A stretch of 64,000 bases of DNA from Kryptolebias marmoratus (lineage: Eukaryota > Chordata > Actinopteri > Cyprinodontiformes > Rivulidae), in the NCBI RefSeq assembly GCF_001649575.2, contig NC_051438.1, forward strand, positions 5,146,239 through 5,210,238, read 5' to 3'. Positions 1 to 10,245 of the stretch are shown here, piece after piece (position 1 is the stretch's first letter; every line of letters starts with the position of its first letter). The position numbers and the translations under genes were made by a program. The notes beneath the pieces were generated by a model. The model ran no database searches. It was given only the letters and a program-made list of their open reading frames with translations, and had not been told where the DNA came from.

Positions 1-315
1 CCTCGGTCCATGAGGATCCACCCCACATTTCACGTGTCCCGGGTTAAGCCCTACGTCCTGCCCCGTCTCGGGCCTGTCTCCAGGCCTCCACCTCCCACCC
101 GGTTCCTAGATGGAGACCCTGTTTACACGGTTCGTCGCATCCTACAATCCAGAAGGAGGGGACGGGGTGTGCATTATCTGGTGGACTGGGAGGGGTATGG
201 CCCTGAGGAACGTACCTGGATTCCGGCCCGGTTCATCATTGACAGGACGCTCATCAGTGACTCCCACCGCCTCCACCCTGATCAACCTAAGGGTCCGTCA
301 GGAGCCGGACCTTGA
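1..315 (+). CDS. Ty3/gypsy chromovirus pol, integrase C-terminus with chromodomain (partial, 5' end outside window)
   Basis: The frame is open from base 1 and stops at 313-315. It encodes the last ~104 residues of a gypsy-type polyprotein. The segment FHVSRVKP is the usual end of the integrase C-terminal domain, followed by a proline-rich linker and a chromodomain (YTVRRIL, then [17 protein letters not shown]), which in chromoviruses is thought to guide integration to chromatin. A purine run (315-323) and an LTR starting TG follow at once, the normal 3' order of such an element. The rest of pol lies outside the window, so intactness cannot be judged. Family assignment is firm; the named lineage (for example Sushi-like) is not. 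Confidence 0.88.
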   Translation, partial: PRSMRIHPTFHVSRVKPYVLPRLGPVSRPPPPTRFLDGDPVYTVRRILQSRRRGRGVHYLVDWEGYGPEERTWIPARFIIDRTLISDSHRLHPDQPKGPSGAGP

Positions 316-323
316 GAGAGGGG
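315..323 (+). other. Polypurine tract of gypsy element
   Basis: AGAGAGGGG lies between the pol stop codon and the TG start of the LTR, the position of the plus-strand primer used in reverse transcription of LTR elements. Confidence 0.65.
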
Positions 324-326
324 TAC

Positions 327-1081
327 TGTTATGATTCTGGCCTGTCTGCCTGCTGTCTCCTTTCCCTCCTCACCAGGCCTGCAATCAAGTTCATCTGTTT
401 CACCTGTCCCCTGCCATTCCACCCTCAATCAGCATCAAGCCACTCACCTGTTCAGTAGCAGTTATATTCAGCTCCCTGGGAGGCAGACAGTGCCAGATTT
501 TTTTGAAAGCCACAGTGTGAGTAAATATCCAGCATTCTTTCTTTGCCTGACTTTGTTATGACCACGTTTTGTCTCACGGATTTCTCTGCCTCGCCTAGCC
601 CTTTTGGATACCTCTGTTTTCTGGATTACGACCCTGTTTCTGTCCCTTGACTACTGCCTCCTGCCTCGCCCCTTGGATCTGTTTGCCTGAGTCTGACTTC
701 ACGTGTCCGAACCTTTGTCTGTGCCCTGACCTCTGAGTTTTTGTCTAGCCCTCTGATTTCCGTCAGTACTGACCTCCTGGTAACGACTCTGCCCGTCCTG
801 GACTTTCCTTTTGAAGAACTGCCGTCCCCGGTCGCAAAGTGCGCCAGGATTAAGTGGAACCTGTCCCTGGTCCTGTTTCCACACGGACTCTGAGAAGGTT
901 AGTGGCTTTTGCTCTGAGCTTCTGCACCTTCTCAAAGGTTCTCTCCAGCCACTAACCATTCTCTCTTTCCTCAGTGGTTTCCGGTTCATGTTCCTGAGCC
1001 CCTGCCTTTTTTGTCTCAATAAATATTTGTAGTCACACTGTGTCTGGCTGAGATTCTGGGTCCTCTGCTCTGTTTTTGACA
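327..1081 (+). mobile_element. 3' LTR of the gypsy element
   Basis: The 755-bp segment begins TGTTATGATT directly after the polypurine tract and ends TTTTTGACA, so it has TG...CA termini. AATAAA at 1018-1023 lies about 60 bases before the end and fits the LTR poly(A) signal. Sequence after 1081 is part of an L2-like LINE, so the element appears to have inserted into that LINE. The 5' LTR is outside the window, so the target duplication cannot be tested. Confidence 0.75.
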
Positions 1082-1378
1082 TCCAGGTCTTATGTAAAGA
1101 ACCTTGGAGTTATTTTTGATCCGGATATGCATTTTAACCCCCACATTAAAAAGGTTACTAGAACCACTTTCATCCACCTTCTTAATCTCTAAAATTAAAA
1201 ATGTCTTGTCTTAAAATGATGCAGAAAAACTGGTCCATGCATTTATCATGTCTAAGCTGAACTATTGTAATTTTTTATTATCTGGCTGTCCAAAAAACAT
1301 CTTCAGTTGATCTAAAATGCTGCTGCTGGAGTTCTAATGAGTCAGAAGAAGAAATCATATTTCTCCAGTTTTAGCTTC
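1082..1378 (+). pseudogene. L2-like LINE, reverse transcriptase C-terminal fragment (part 1)
   Basis: In translation the start reads KNLGVIFDPDMHFNPHIKK, a block found after the catalytic core in L2/Maui-type fish LINEs. It is broken by an in-frame stop after about 37 codons and by frameshifts. The same LINE resumes at 1869 after a solo LTR insertion. Confidence 0.7.
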
Positions 1379-1863
1379 TGTCAGGATCTGTGGAGATGAA
1401 GGTGATCCCTGAGCGCAGACTCATTTTAAATAACTTATTTAAGTAAAAATAAACAGAACAACAAAACTAAAGCTGGCGTGGCAGCAGAGACTAAATCAAA
1501 ACAAAGGTGAGAACATCGGACACAGGGCAGTGAAAACAGGAACGGGCACGGAGACAGAAACCAGGAACACAGAAACAAACAAACAATGAATCAGCAATGA
1601 ATGGAGGAGATGACTGGGTTTTTAAAGACGGGAGAAGATCAGATAAGTGGGCACAGGTGAGTGATACAAATTGCTTTCAGGTGGAGATGGGTGTGGCAGG
1701 TAAACAGATGAGTGACTGAGGAGGCATGAATGGTGACAGGAAACAAATACAGACGCAAGAGACAAAGACAAAAAAAACCTGAACCAAACTAACAAGATAA
1801 CAGAATAAAATAACCAATAAACACGAAGACAACAAACAGAAAACCAAAATCCAAATCCCGACA
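1379..1863 (-). mobile_element. Solo LTR inserted in an L2-like LINE
   Basis: The 485-bp segment starts TGTCAGGATC, ends ATCCCGACA, and is flanked by an exact 5-bp direct repeat GCTTC (1374-1378 and 1864-1868). TG...CA ends plus a 5-bp target duplication are the signature of an LTR. Read on the minus strand it has a TTTAAAAACC TATA-like element and the pyrimidine-rich, CAC-rich body usual for fish gypsy LTRs. No internal coding sequence remains, so it is probably the product of LTR-LTR recombination. Confidence 0.75.
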
Positions 1864-1868
1864 GCTTC

Positions 1869-2775
1869 TTTCTCTAAAATTTCCTTCTAACATACAAAGC
1901 TCTCAACAACCAATCTCCATCTTATATTAGAGATCTTATTGTTCCATATTTTCCTAACAGAGCACTTCACTCTCAGGCTGCAGGTTTACGTGTGGTTCCT
2001 ACAGTTTCTAAAAGTAAAACAGGAAGCAGAGCTTTCAGTTCTCAGGCTCCTCTCTTGTGGAGCCAACTTCCAGTTTGTGTCCATGAGGCTGACACCCTGT
2101 CTACTTTTAAGACTATGCTTAATACTTTCTCTTTGGATAAATCCTATAATTAGGGTTGGTTTGAGTTTCCTGAGCTATCCCTTAGTTCTGCTGCTATAGG
2201 CTTAAACTGCTGGAGGAGAAACTGACCACATTTCCTCACCCTGCTGCTGTCTTTGCTTGCTCTGCTGTAATTATTTCTATCATTAACATGTGTTTTTTTG
2301 TCTTTCTTCCAATAGATACTGCACCTGGAGAAGTCATTCTGTCTCGCTCCTGTTCTCTCAAACCCCAGCAGTTCAAAGCAGATGGCTGCTCTTTCCTGAG
2401 CCAGGTTCTGGTTCTCCTGGAGGATTCTTCCTGTTAAACAGGAGTTGATCCTTCACAATTCAGTTAAGTTCCAGTCATGAGACCCTTTATTTTCCTTCGC
2501 TCCCCAAACCAGCAAGTGCTTCCCTCTTTTATGCATACAGAACAACATTTCACTCATGGTGTCAACTTTACAGTTAATAATAGCAAGGACCAGAACGTAA
2601 ATTTGATAACAGAATAACTGACATGAACACCTCTTCTGAACACACAACAAGAAGAAAAGTCCATGAGTTTAGTTTTTTCTTTGTCCCAAGGTTACCCAGC
2701 AGCCATTTTGCTTCAACCCGCCTTTGTAGGATGTTACAATATAAATAATCTGAATTGAACTGAATTGAATTGAGT
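1869..2775 (+). pseudogene. L2-like LINE, C-terminus and 3' UTR (part 2)
   Basis: Translation includes [20 protein letters not shown] and a downstream SSQAPLLWSQLPVCVHEA block, typical of the C-terminal tail of L2/Maui-type reverse transcriptases. A 3' region ends in a degenerate TGAAT-type tail at about 2745-2772, the tail style of fish L2 elements. Together with 1082-1378 it is one LINE copy split by a solo LTR. Confidence 0.72.
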
Positions 2776-4040
2776 TTAGGTGTTTTCACTCTGCACTCTA
2801 GGGGGATCTAAGAAAAAAAACATCAGTTCTACTGCAGAGAGAGACACACTGGGTGGACAAAAGCAAAAACAATTACATTTTGATGTATAAACTGTAGAAG
2901 AAGTGCAAAGACTGGGAGTCAGAAGAGTTTGCAAAAGTTCTAGAAAAAGTAAAAGTTGGGGTTAGGACTCCACTGTAAGTCTCAAAACACCAGATTCGGG
3001 GTTCTGAAATAATTTTCAGAAATCAAATGAAAGGAAAAAATAATTTCTATTAGCATAGTAAACTATAATTGTTACAAAAGATAATAATAGTTGTAAATAT
3101 GGCAAAAAGTCCTTTAATATGAGTTCAGTGTATGAGTATTATTATTATTATGTGTTATGCCCTTATTTATGAATTTTCTAGCAACATTTGTGTAGTTTAG
3201 CTAAGGATGATTGGGGTCATTAGTCTCTGACTTTGTTATTTTGGAGGTTTCAAAGCTCAAAAGTTTGGGACCCCAACATCAATGTTGACAGCTCAACATT
3301 TGGAGCACATAACATTCGGTTGTGCAAAAAAAATAACTAAATAAACATCTCAAACACCAGATCAGTTATGTAAAGTGTGACCTGTTTAAACTTTGAATGA
3401 TGTTTCTGCTGTCAGGTCTGTCTGAGCTGTGGAGCTCCAAGCAGGGCTGTGTTTTACTACTCGTTTTACCTAAATGTCATTGGTGTGTATGTGAACATGT
3501 TTCAGTTTACTACGTTTTGTCTATACCAAATGAACTGATACAAAATGTTGTGGCACACGATTCATGATTTAACTGTATGTTTTGTCATAGGTGTTTCTGG
3601 CATGGAATTTTACAAAGCCATGGGAGGAGGTAGCAAATCAAAAATCAAGACAGAAGCAGAAGAATAATGACTAAATAGAAATATGAGTGCATGAGCCAAT
3701 TTTTTATCCTGAAGAAGTCTTCTCTCTGGGCACATAGGGTCTAATCCAGCACTTCCACACAGCACAACTGCAGTCACCTGAGTGTTTCTAGATCAGACAA
3801 AGATTGGAGTTGGGCTGGAAACCAGATGTGTACAAGATAAAAAAAAAAAAAAGAAACAGCATAAGTTTAGTCCCCAGTGATGCTGCTGGGGAACTGACTA
3901 CCTTCTCAAACGCACAACTCTTCAGTCACACAAACTGTGGTCTGTCTGTGAAGGAGACAAAAATCAAGGCCGATCCAGGTCATGCAACTGTTTCAGAACA
4001 TCAAAAAAAGCAGTGCAGTGTTTTAAAAGCGCTAATAAAT
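2776..4040. other. AT-rich intergenic sequence, nothing recognised
   Basis: No coding pattern, RNA gene or clear repeat. There is a short ATT run near 3137-3150 and an A-run at about 3840-3853. Confidence 0.5.
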
Positions 4041-4044
4041 AATA

Positions 4045-4530
4045 AAGGCCTAGCATTCCTTGAAGGAATGCATATCACCCACCGCCTTTCATATCAGAGT
4101 TTTTCACTAAAATCATTTTATGATGAGAAAGGGATGAGGAGTTATAGCCATTTGGTCAAACCTAGAAAGCATTGATTCCTAAAAGTTATTTGCAAAAATT
4201 TTAAACAAAGAACTTGTGCGACATGTTAGCATTCCAAGTATGTATTGAAGATCAGTGTCAACTACTACTACATCAAATTTTAAGTCAATTTATGTAGGAC
4301 TGGCTGAAATATAGCCATTTTTGAGTTCTCTAAAATCAGTTGGCTATGGCAGCCATTTTCCTTTGAGTTGGCTCCAAACATTAATTAGCTGTAGACGGAT
4401 ATACAATAAATATTTCCAGAAAGATTGATTAAAATCTACCTAGTGGTTCATAAAATATTTGACAGAAAAACACACTCACATACAGGCACAGGCAAAAACA
4501 GTATTGTCTGCCTTCACTTTTTTTTAAAAA
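4045..4530 (-). repeat. Copy of abundant palindrome-ended repeat (family R1), reverse orientation
   Basis: This copy begins with the inverted repeat GCATTCCTT-G-AAGGAATGC (4053-4071), then ATATCACCCACCGCC, then the family's internal landmarks (about 4300-4400: 'gccattttc', 'gagttggctcca', 'attagctgtag') and ends near 'caggcaaaaacagtattg'. I use R1 for this family, which occurs at least 14 times in the window. It has no coding capacity. Confidence 0.7.
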
Positions 4531-4639
4531 CAAAAGAACATGAAACACAATGCTGCCTTGCAATTTACAATTGCAACTTACAGCACAAAGTAAACATTTT
4601 GTTCTTTACAAAGAATAGTACTAACAGAAGTGGCAAAGT

Positions 4640-5025
4640 AATGTTTGACACTTTGAAGCAGGTCACCTACTGGCCTGGACGGCGCCGGCATCCCTGATTA
4701 CACCAAAAGATGTTTGGTTTGCTGTCAACCTGCAAACCCCATCCACAGAGGAATCACCTTTCTTTGGTCTGACCTTCAAACTGATTGGGTGGGACTTCTC
4801 ACCAAATCAACCAGCAGTAACAAGTGCCTCCTGACTGTGAAGTCAATCAACGCCAAATGGGCTGAATGTCTACCAGCTCCTAATGAAACGGCATAAAACA
4901 CTGCCTGTCTGCTGATGTCTCGATTCTGTCTCCCAACTGGCGTTAACTCGGACAGAGGGACCTACTTCAGCTAAAGGATCCCAGTCTGAGAGGGAAGCTG
5001 TTGCTAATCCAGCCTCGTACCAATT
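4640..5025 (+). pseudogene. Broken LTR-retroelement integrase fragment
   Basis: Short frames resemble a retroelement integrase: a YWPG motif just before the zinc-finger spacing, then DWVGLLTKSTSS with a first-aspartate context, then LPAPNETA, and NSDRG with a second aspartate in another frame. A stop at about 4894-4896 and frame changes interrupt it. The catalytic glutamate region was not found. It could be gypsy-like or retrovirus-like; the order is not decidable here. No LTR was found next to it. Confidence 0.6.
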
Positions 5026-5118
5026 AGGCACTGTCTTGTAACATCTTGGGGGCAAAGCTGAATAGAATGAAATTTTGGTTTACTCTTATATCAATTTGAT
5101 AAATACTCCATTTTCTCA

Positions 5119-5400
5119 CTTAACCCTCCTGTGGCCTTCAGGTCAGACTGACCTGACATTACAAGGGCTTCTCTATCTCTATATTAATTTCCTTCTTCAT
5201 CCACCTTCAGTTCATCCTGATTGTACAGGATTACTCTACATTCAGTTCAAAATGATTGTAAATACTGTAAATACAACCTTATTGTGTTCAACTCCAAAAT
5301 ATTCCAAATTTTCAGTCAAATTTGTCCTGTTTAAAGTATTTCCTTTGCCTGATAAATTATTCATAATTCACCCACATTAACTGTTAAGGTAATCATTGCT
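5119..5400 (+). mobile_element. piggyBac-like MITE end (degenerate)
   Basis: TTAACCCTCCTGTGGCC followed by CAGGTCAGACTGACCTGA matches the general form of piggyBac-type short elements in fish: TTAA target, CCCTCCTGT terminus, sub-terminal gacc/ggtc palindrome. A clear matching right end was not found, so this is a remnant. Confidence 0.4.
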
Positions 5401-5516
5401 TCGACGTGCGTGGTTTTTAAAAATCATTTTATAATAGGTTTTCAGGTTTCATGTCCCAGTCCCAACAGAGTTTAATAATGATTTATTGCCAAACGTTATA
5501 GTTCACCTTGTATACA

Positions 5517-5551
5517 CCCACACCCACATAATTTAATCATGTGGGTGTGGG
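5517..5551. repeat. Perfect 13-bp stem, 9-nt loop inverted repeat
   Basis: CCCACACCCACAT (5517-5529) and its exact complement ATGTGGGTGTGGG (5539-5551) flank a 9-base AT-rich loop. It lies just upstream of the LINE fragment that follows. Function unknown; it may be the end of an older element. Confidence 0.75.
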
Positions 5552-5579
5552 GATACTCACAGGTCCCCCCCGGCTGGTC

Positions 5580-6602
5580 GCCTCGGTGTTGGACTGAACA
5601 AGAGGGTTGCCTTTCTGCAGTTTTGAGCTGCAGGAGAGAACATTCTGACTGTTGTTTGTGCTTATGGACCAAGCTGCAGTTCAGATTATCCAGTTTACTT
5701 TGAGTCTCTGGATGGTATCCTTTCCATCTGGGAATTCTATTGTTCTCCTGAGTTACTTTAATGCCCATATGGGGCACACAATGTTCAAATATAAGGTGTT
5801 CTGTAAGCATACTTGGTATCAAGCTACCTTGGGGCAAAGGTCAATGATCAGTTTTGTAATTATAATTTCAGACCTGAGGCCTTATGTCTTGGACCCTCAG
5901 GCAAAGAGAAGGGCAACTGATCACCACCTGGTTTGTTGTATCCTGTACCAGGGGAAGGTGCTGGACAGACCTTGTAAACCCAAACAAGTAGTGAGGATGA
6001 ACTGGGTTTGCAGATGCAAATATTCAGGCATGGGAGAAAACAAAGGCCAGGGAAAAGGACTTTCAGTTTGCTCTCGGACATACTGAAAAATTGTTAAGCA
6101 ATTCAGAAAGGGAAAGCTTGGGTGGGGAACTGCTGACCCGAAATGGGGATATTGTCGGATGGTGGAAAAAACACTTCAAGGATCTCCTTAATTCAGCCAT
6201 CATGCCCACCTTTGAGGAGGTAGAGTCTGAAGCTGAGTCTGGAATCAACTGGATCATGAAAGAAAGAACAAAATTCTGGATACAGCAGAAATGAGCCTCC
6301 TTCATTGGGAGCTCAGATTAGAACTGCTGCTCCTCCGTACCGAAAGGAGTCAGCTGAGGGGGTTTGGGCATTTGGTTAGGATACCTCCTAGATGCCTCGC
6401 TTCTGAGGTTTCCCGGGCTCATCAAACTGGGAAGAGACCTCAGGGCATACCCAGAACTCACTGGAGGGATTATATATACTCTCTGGTCTGGCAACACCTC
6501 GGAATCCTCCAGAAGGAGCTGGAGAGTGTTCTGGGGAGAGACCTGGGGAGATCCCTCTAGGATCTGTTGCCTTCACAGCTCAACTATGATTAAACTGTGA
6601 AA
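5580..6602 (+). pseudogene. Broken LINE: endonuclease and C-terminal fragments
   Basis: Three blocks in different frames resemble one fish non-LTR retrotransposon. An AP-endonuclease segment (about 5640-6010) contains SYFNAHMG, a degraded form of the GDFNAH motif, and TWYQATLGQRSMISFVI, then DHHLV. A linker block (about 6091-6240) has LLTRNGDIVGWWKKHF. A C-terminal block (about 6330-6560) has RSQLRGFGHLVRIP and LGILQKELESV. Most of the reverse transcriptase is deleted between blocks 2 and 3. A GATG-type tail follows directly. That tail style is reported for RTE/Rex3-like fish LINEs, but I do not assign the clade. Confidence 0.75.
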
Positions 6603-6680
6603 GATGGATGGATGGATGGATGGATGGATGGATGGATGGATGGATGGATGGATGGATGGATGGATAGATGGATGGATGGA
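6603..6680 (+). repeat. (GATG)n microsatellite, LINE 3' tail
   Basis: Nearly pure tetranucleotide repeat (one GATA variant) directly after the LINE C-terminal block; best read as the expanded tail of that LINE. Confidence 0.9.
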
Positions 6681-7520
6681 CCTTGCAAATGCAAATTACA
6701 TTATGTGTGATCTCATGTGAGATGTATGATCTGTTCGTGGTGAGAATCTGTGCTGTGAATGACTCTCAACTACTGCTACAACAGACTTTATCTCAATATG
6801 TGTAAAATTCACTGAGTTACAGGAAATTGAACTGTTTATACTATATTTTAAAAATAAAATGCACTTCTTTAGTGAAGACACAGAATGATGTTTCCATTTG
6901 CAGTATCTCTTTTAAATAATGGTTCAGACTAATTCAAATTCAAGGAACTTGAGTTTTTGATAGATTTCAGAAATCTGCCTAACTTTTCTGGAAATTAGGT
7001 TTATGCTAAATTTTATGTCATCTTCAAAAAAACACAATAGACCATAAGAGCACTGTATCCTGTGAGAAATCAGCACTCATTCTGTTTCATCAAAGATACT
7101 GTCTAACATGACTGTAGAATGTAGGCTGCTGCATTAAACTTTAATAAGAAGACCAAATACAGAACAGCTACAAAGTTGCACTACTTTACTTCTACCATCT
7201 GCTGTGTTGACTCTCTGGTGGAAACACGTTGGCAGACATTTTCAATAGTTAACAACTGGCTTTAGTTGTCTTTTAGATGCATTAGATTTACCAAAAATGT
7301 GTGGAAACACATCTGCAGTTGCATAGACAGTGTTGAGCAGGGATCATTAAACTATGACTAAGTGGGTTACACAAAGGTTAGGTATACTTATGGTATACTG
7401 TACCCAACATCTTCACTCACAGGACAAAAGTTTTCCTTCAGACATTTTTTAAAATCAAACAAACAAAAATATTAAAATAGAATTTAAAATAAACAATGGG
7501 GTGGTAGATAAAGCATATAG
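6681..7520. other. AT-rich intergenic sequence, nothing recognised
   Basis: No coding or repeat structure that I can support. Confidence 0.5.
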
Positions 7521-7790
7521 ACGTGTATAAATTTGTTGGTATCTTTACAGCTCATTGAAACAATGCTTTATTTCTTTTGAAAAGTGATTCAGGTAAAAAC
7601 AATTATCAAATGCATATCTGAATGCTTTTAGTATGTGATAAACAAAAAAAGAAGAAAAAAATGTTTTGTTTATTTCACAAAGTTCTGCTAAAATAGTACA
7701 GACAAATTTGTTGGTCCCCTTAAAGAGACGGTTAATCTTTGCAATATAGTCATGTTTCAAATTAAATGTTTGATATTCATTAGGATTGTA
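7521..7790 (+). mobile_element. Tc1-like transposon left end, with two direct-repeat motifs
   Basis: GTATAAATTTGTTGGTATC (near 7527) and ACAAATTTGTTGGTCCC (near 7702) are two similar motifs about 175 bp apart. This is the IR/DR arrangement of the transposase-binding sites at the ends of many fish Tc1-like elements. The transposase start is at 8109, separated by an insertion. Confidence 0.6.
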
Positions 7791-7809
7791 GGTGCCTTCA
7801 AGCTTCTAT

Positions 7810-7990
7810 CAGACATTCAGTCTATTTAAAGGGTGCTCTCGACATTCCTTTTTGCCCTCTACACCTCAGACTTCACCTACAACTCCACCTCCTGCCATCT
7901 GCAGAAATTCTCTAATGACATTGCCATTGTGGACTGTGTGTCAAAGGAGAATGAGGACGGGGAAAGGTGGAGGTTGCGTGTGTCTAGGTG
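7810..7990 (+). pseudogene. LINE reverse transcriptase fragment
   Basis: Translation gives FLFALYTSDFTYNS then HLQKFSNDIAIVDCV. This corresponds to the region around the catalytic F-A-D-D box of LINE reverse transcriptases, here FSND, so one catalytic aspartate is lost. The fragment is short and runs into a GT/poly-G tract (7988-8016). It sits between a Tc1-like left end and a Tc1-like transposase start, as if inserted into that element. Confidence 0.65.
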
Positions 7991-8016
7991 TGTGTGTGTG
8001 TGTGGGGGGGGGGGGT
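7988..8016. repeat. (GT)n followed by poly-G tract
   Basis: About eight GT units run into a 13-base G run. Confidence 0.85.
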
Positions 8017-8108
8017 GGTATGGCATCAGGCTTCATGGTTTGACGTGAGTAGAGAAATCCTAAACAGCCACTGAGTAGTCTGGTATAGTTGTGTACATCA
8101 CACTGAAC

Positions 8109-8452
8109 ATGGAGCAGAGAAACCAAATGTGAGAGCTGGCTGAGGTGCTCAAAGAGAAGATTAAGGATATCCATGTTAAATGTAAAGGTTACAAGATCAC
8201 ATCCAAGGAACTTCATATTCCTGTGACCACAGTTGCTCATATTATTAAATAGTAGGTTCATGGTACTGTAGCCAACCTGTCAGGATGTGGACACAAAAGG
8301 AAATGCAACCCCAGGTTGATTAGGTGGATAATGAGGATAGATCAAAAAAAGCAGAGGAAACCATCCAAAACCATTCAAGCTAAACTCCAAAGTCAAGGTA
8401 AGTCACTTTCTGATCACACTATCCATCACATTTTGAATCATAATGCTGGCAG
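8109..8452 (+). pseudogene. Tc1/mariner-like transposase N-terminal fragment
   Basis: From ATG at 8109 the translation resembles the paired helix-turn-helix DNA-binding region of Tc1-like transposases: a LAEVLKEKIKDIH block, then KGYKITSKELHIPVTTVAHII, which is the typical recognition-helix region. An in-frame stop follows (about 8250), and the 'gtagccaacctgtcaggatgtgg' stretch corresponds to the linker before the second domain. A SINE-like element replaces the rest after about 8452. The catalytic domain is missing. Confidence 0.75.
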
Positions 8453-8815
8453 AAGGGTGGCACAGTGGTGCAGTGGGTAGAGCTGTCATCACCCAACAGG
8501 AAAGTTGCAGGATCACTTCCGGACCTGTGGCCTTTCTGGGTGCAGTTTACATGTTCTCCCTTTGCTCACGTGGGTTTACTCCGAATTCTCCGATTTCTTC
8601 CCACAGACCAAAAACATGTGGGTTCATTGGTACTCTAAATTGTCCCTAGGTGTGAGTGAGAGTGTGAATGGTTGTTTGTCTTCTTTGTCTCTATGCGGTC
8701 CTGTGATAGACTGGAAACATGTCCAGGCTGTCTCGCACAGTGACTGCTGAAAATAGGCACCAGCTCTCTGTGACCTGGAAAAGAGAAGCGGATAAAGCAA
8801 ATGGATGGATGATGG
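8453..8815 (+). mobile_element. SINE-like interspersed repeat (family S1), forward
   Basis: GGTGGCACAGTGGTGCAGTGGG resembles a tRNA-type A-box start; the conserved body follows ('tgcagtttacatgttctccc', 'cccacagaccaaaaacatg', 'gtgtgaatggttgtttgtct') and a GGAT-type tail. The same family is at 9795-9974 (reverse), 24184-24501, 41045-41238 (reverse) and 45012-45195. No open frame of its own. Confidence 0.7.
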
Positions 8816-8832
8816 AAGAAAACCCAGGAGGG

Positions 8833-9790
8833 TGTTAGGATTCCTGTCCTTTTGGGATCTCTCTTCTCTTTCGGGCAGCAGTGGCTCAGGAGGTAGGGGT
8901 TTGTCCTGTAATCGGAAGGTTGCTGGTTCGAGCTGTCTCAGCCGTTGTGTCCTTGGGCAAGACACTTCACCCGCCTTGCCTACTGGTGGTGGTCAGAGGG
9001 CTCAGTGGTGCCGGTGTGATGGCAGCCTCACTTCTGTCAGCACGCCCCAGGACAGCTGTGGCTACAATGTAGCTCACCGCCATTAGTGTGTGAATGGGTG
9101 GATGAATTGGTGAATGATTGTAGTGTAAAGCGCTTTGGGGTCCTTGGACTAGATAAAGCGCTATATAAGTGCAAGCCATTTACCATTTCTCTCTTTTCCC
9201 CCTTCAAGTGGAGCTGTGGGTAAGCTGAGTAACTGAGTAGGACTGCTAACTCATTTTCTGCCAGCTACACACACCTGTGTTCAATCACCCTGCCTTTTTA
9301 ACATCTGCTTAGACCATCAGTTGGAGTCCAATTAAACCATCACCTTGGTGCTCATTAGTGGACAACATTCATGTTGTTTTGCCTGAGAAACTTCCTCGAG
9401 AAAACTTGTTGTACTTACCTGTGTTTTTTGCTTCTAGATAGTGCTCCTTTCTCATCCTTCTTGTGAGTTCAAGATTCCTCATATTCTCATTTGATAGTCC
9501 TCCGAAGCATATCTTCATCTATAAAAGGAAACGGAAGCACCTACCTGCCTACCCACTCTTTGCCTTCTCTGACTTCCAGAAAGAAAACAAATAAATTAGG
9601 ATTATTCATTTTTTACCTCAAAACTTGTGAACACATGATTAGTTACAAGAAAAAGGGTTGATACTTATCTCCTTCCACTGAACCCACCAGAAGATCTGCT
9701 GCTTTAACTCTTGCTTGACTGTGAATAAACACTCCCTGTGTTGGTCTGTGTCAGCGTCTAAAAGTCTATTTGCTGCTCACCATTATCACA
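8833..9790 (+). mobile_element. Solo LTR with nested SINE
   Basis: The segment starts TGTTAGGATTCC, ends CATTATCACA, and is flanked by an exact 5-bp repeat GAGGG (8828-8832 and 9791-9795). GTGAATAAACACTCCC near 9720-9735 fits the LTR poly(A) region. It contains a younger SINE at about 8873-9187. It lies between two S1 copies in opposite orientation. Confidence 0.7.
8873..9187 (+). mobile_element. tRNA-derived SINE inserted in the LTR
   Basis: The head carries A-box-like TGGCTCAGGAGGTAGGG and B-box-like GGTTGCTGGTTCGAG with tRNA spacing, as in Pol III-driven SINEs. The tail has TGTAAAGCGCTTTGGGGTC and AAGCGCTATATAAGTGCA, a LINE-type 3' end common in fish SINEs. Flanks are similar pyrimidine-rich strings (ctcttctctttc, ttctctcttttc), so a mutated target duplication is likely. 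Confidence 0.75.
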
Positions 9791-9794
9791 GAGG

Positions 9795-9974
9795 GACAAT
9801 TTAGAGTTACAAATGAACCTAACATGCATGTTCATGGTACTGGAGTACCTGGAAAAAACCCCACTCATGCATAGGGAGAGGATGTAAACTCCTCACAGAA
9901 AGGCCCCAGGCAGAGGGCAAACATGTGACCTTCTTGCTGTGAGGTGACAGCTCTAACCACTGTACCACCATGTC
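9795..9974 (-). mobile_element. S1 SINE-like copy, reverse orientation, truncated
   Basis: Reads as the reverse complement of the S1 head and body ('ggagtacctgg', 'aaaggccccaggc', 'ctctaaccactgtaccacc'). Confidence 0.65.
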
Positions 9975-10049
9975 ATTTTCATTTAATTCTATTAAACATT
10001 CAATTTAATCAATAATTAAAAACAAAGTCTGACTTGTGTTAAATATGGA

Positions 10050-10245
10050 ATCAATCAATCAATCAATCAAATTTTATTTGTACAGCACATTTCAGCAGCA
10101 AGGCATTTCAAGGTGCTTTACATAATTAAAAAACAAAATAAAAACAGCATGTGACAATGAATAAACAGTAAGAAAGAGACAAACATCAAAAACCCGCACT
10201 CTAACCCTAATTTAGCCATAAGCAACTCTAAACAGGTGGGTTTTA
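10050..10245. repeat. Interspersed repeat with AATC microsatellite
   Basis: (AATC)n at about 10049-10070 is followed by TTTTATTTGTACAGCACATTTC, 'aaggtgctttacat' and 'aaacaggtgggttttaag', a block seen across fish genomes. A related 'tttatttatatagcactttt' stretch is at 61729. Family not assigned. Confidence 0.5.

Noticed and set aside
4640..5025. Active retrovirus-like integrase
   Set aside because: Stops, frame changes and a missing third catalytic residue show that it is dead.
8873..8945. Functional tRNA gene
   Set aside because: A and B boxes are present, but the cloverleaf is not complete and the sequence continues into a SINE body and tail.
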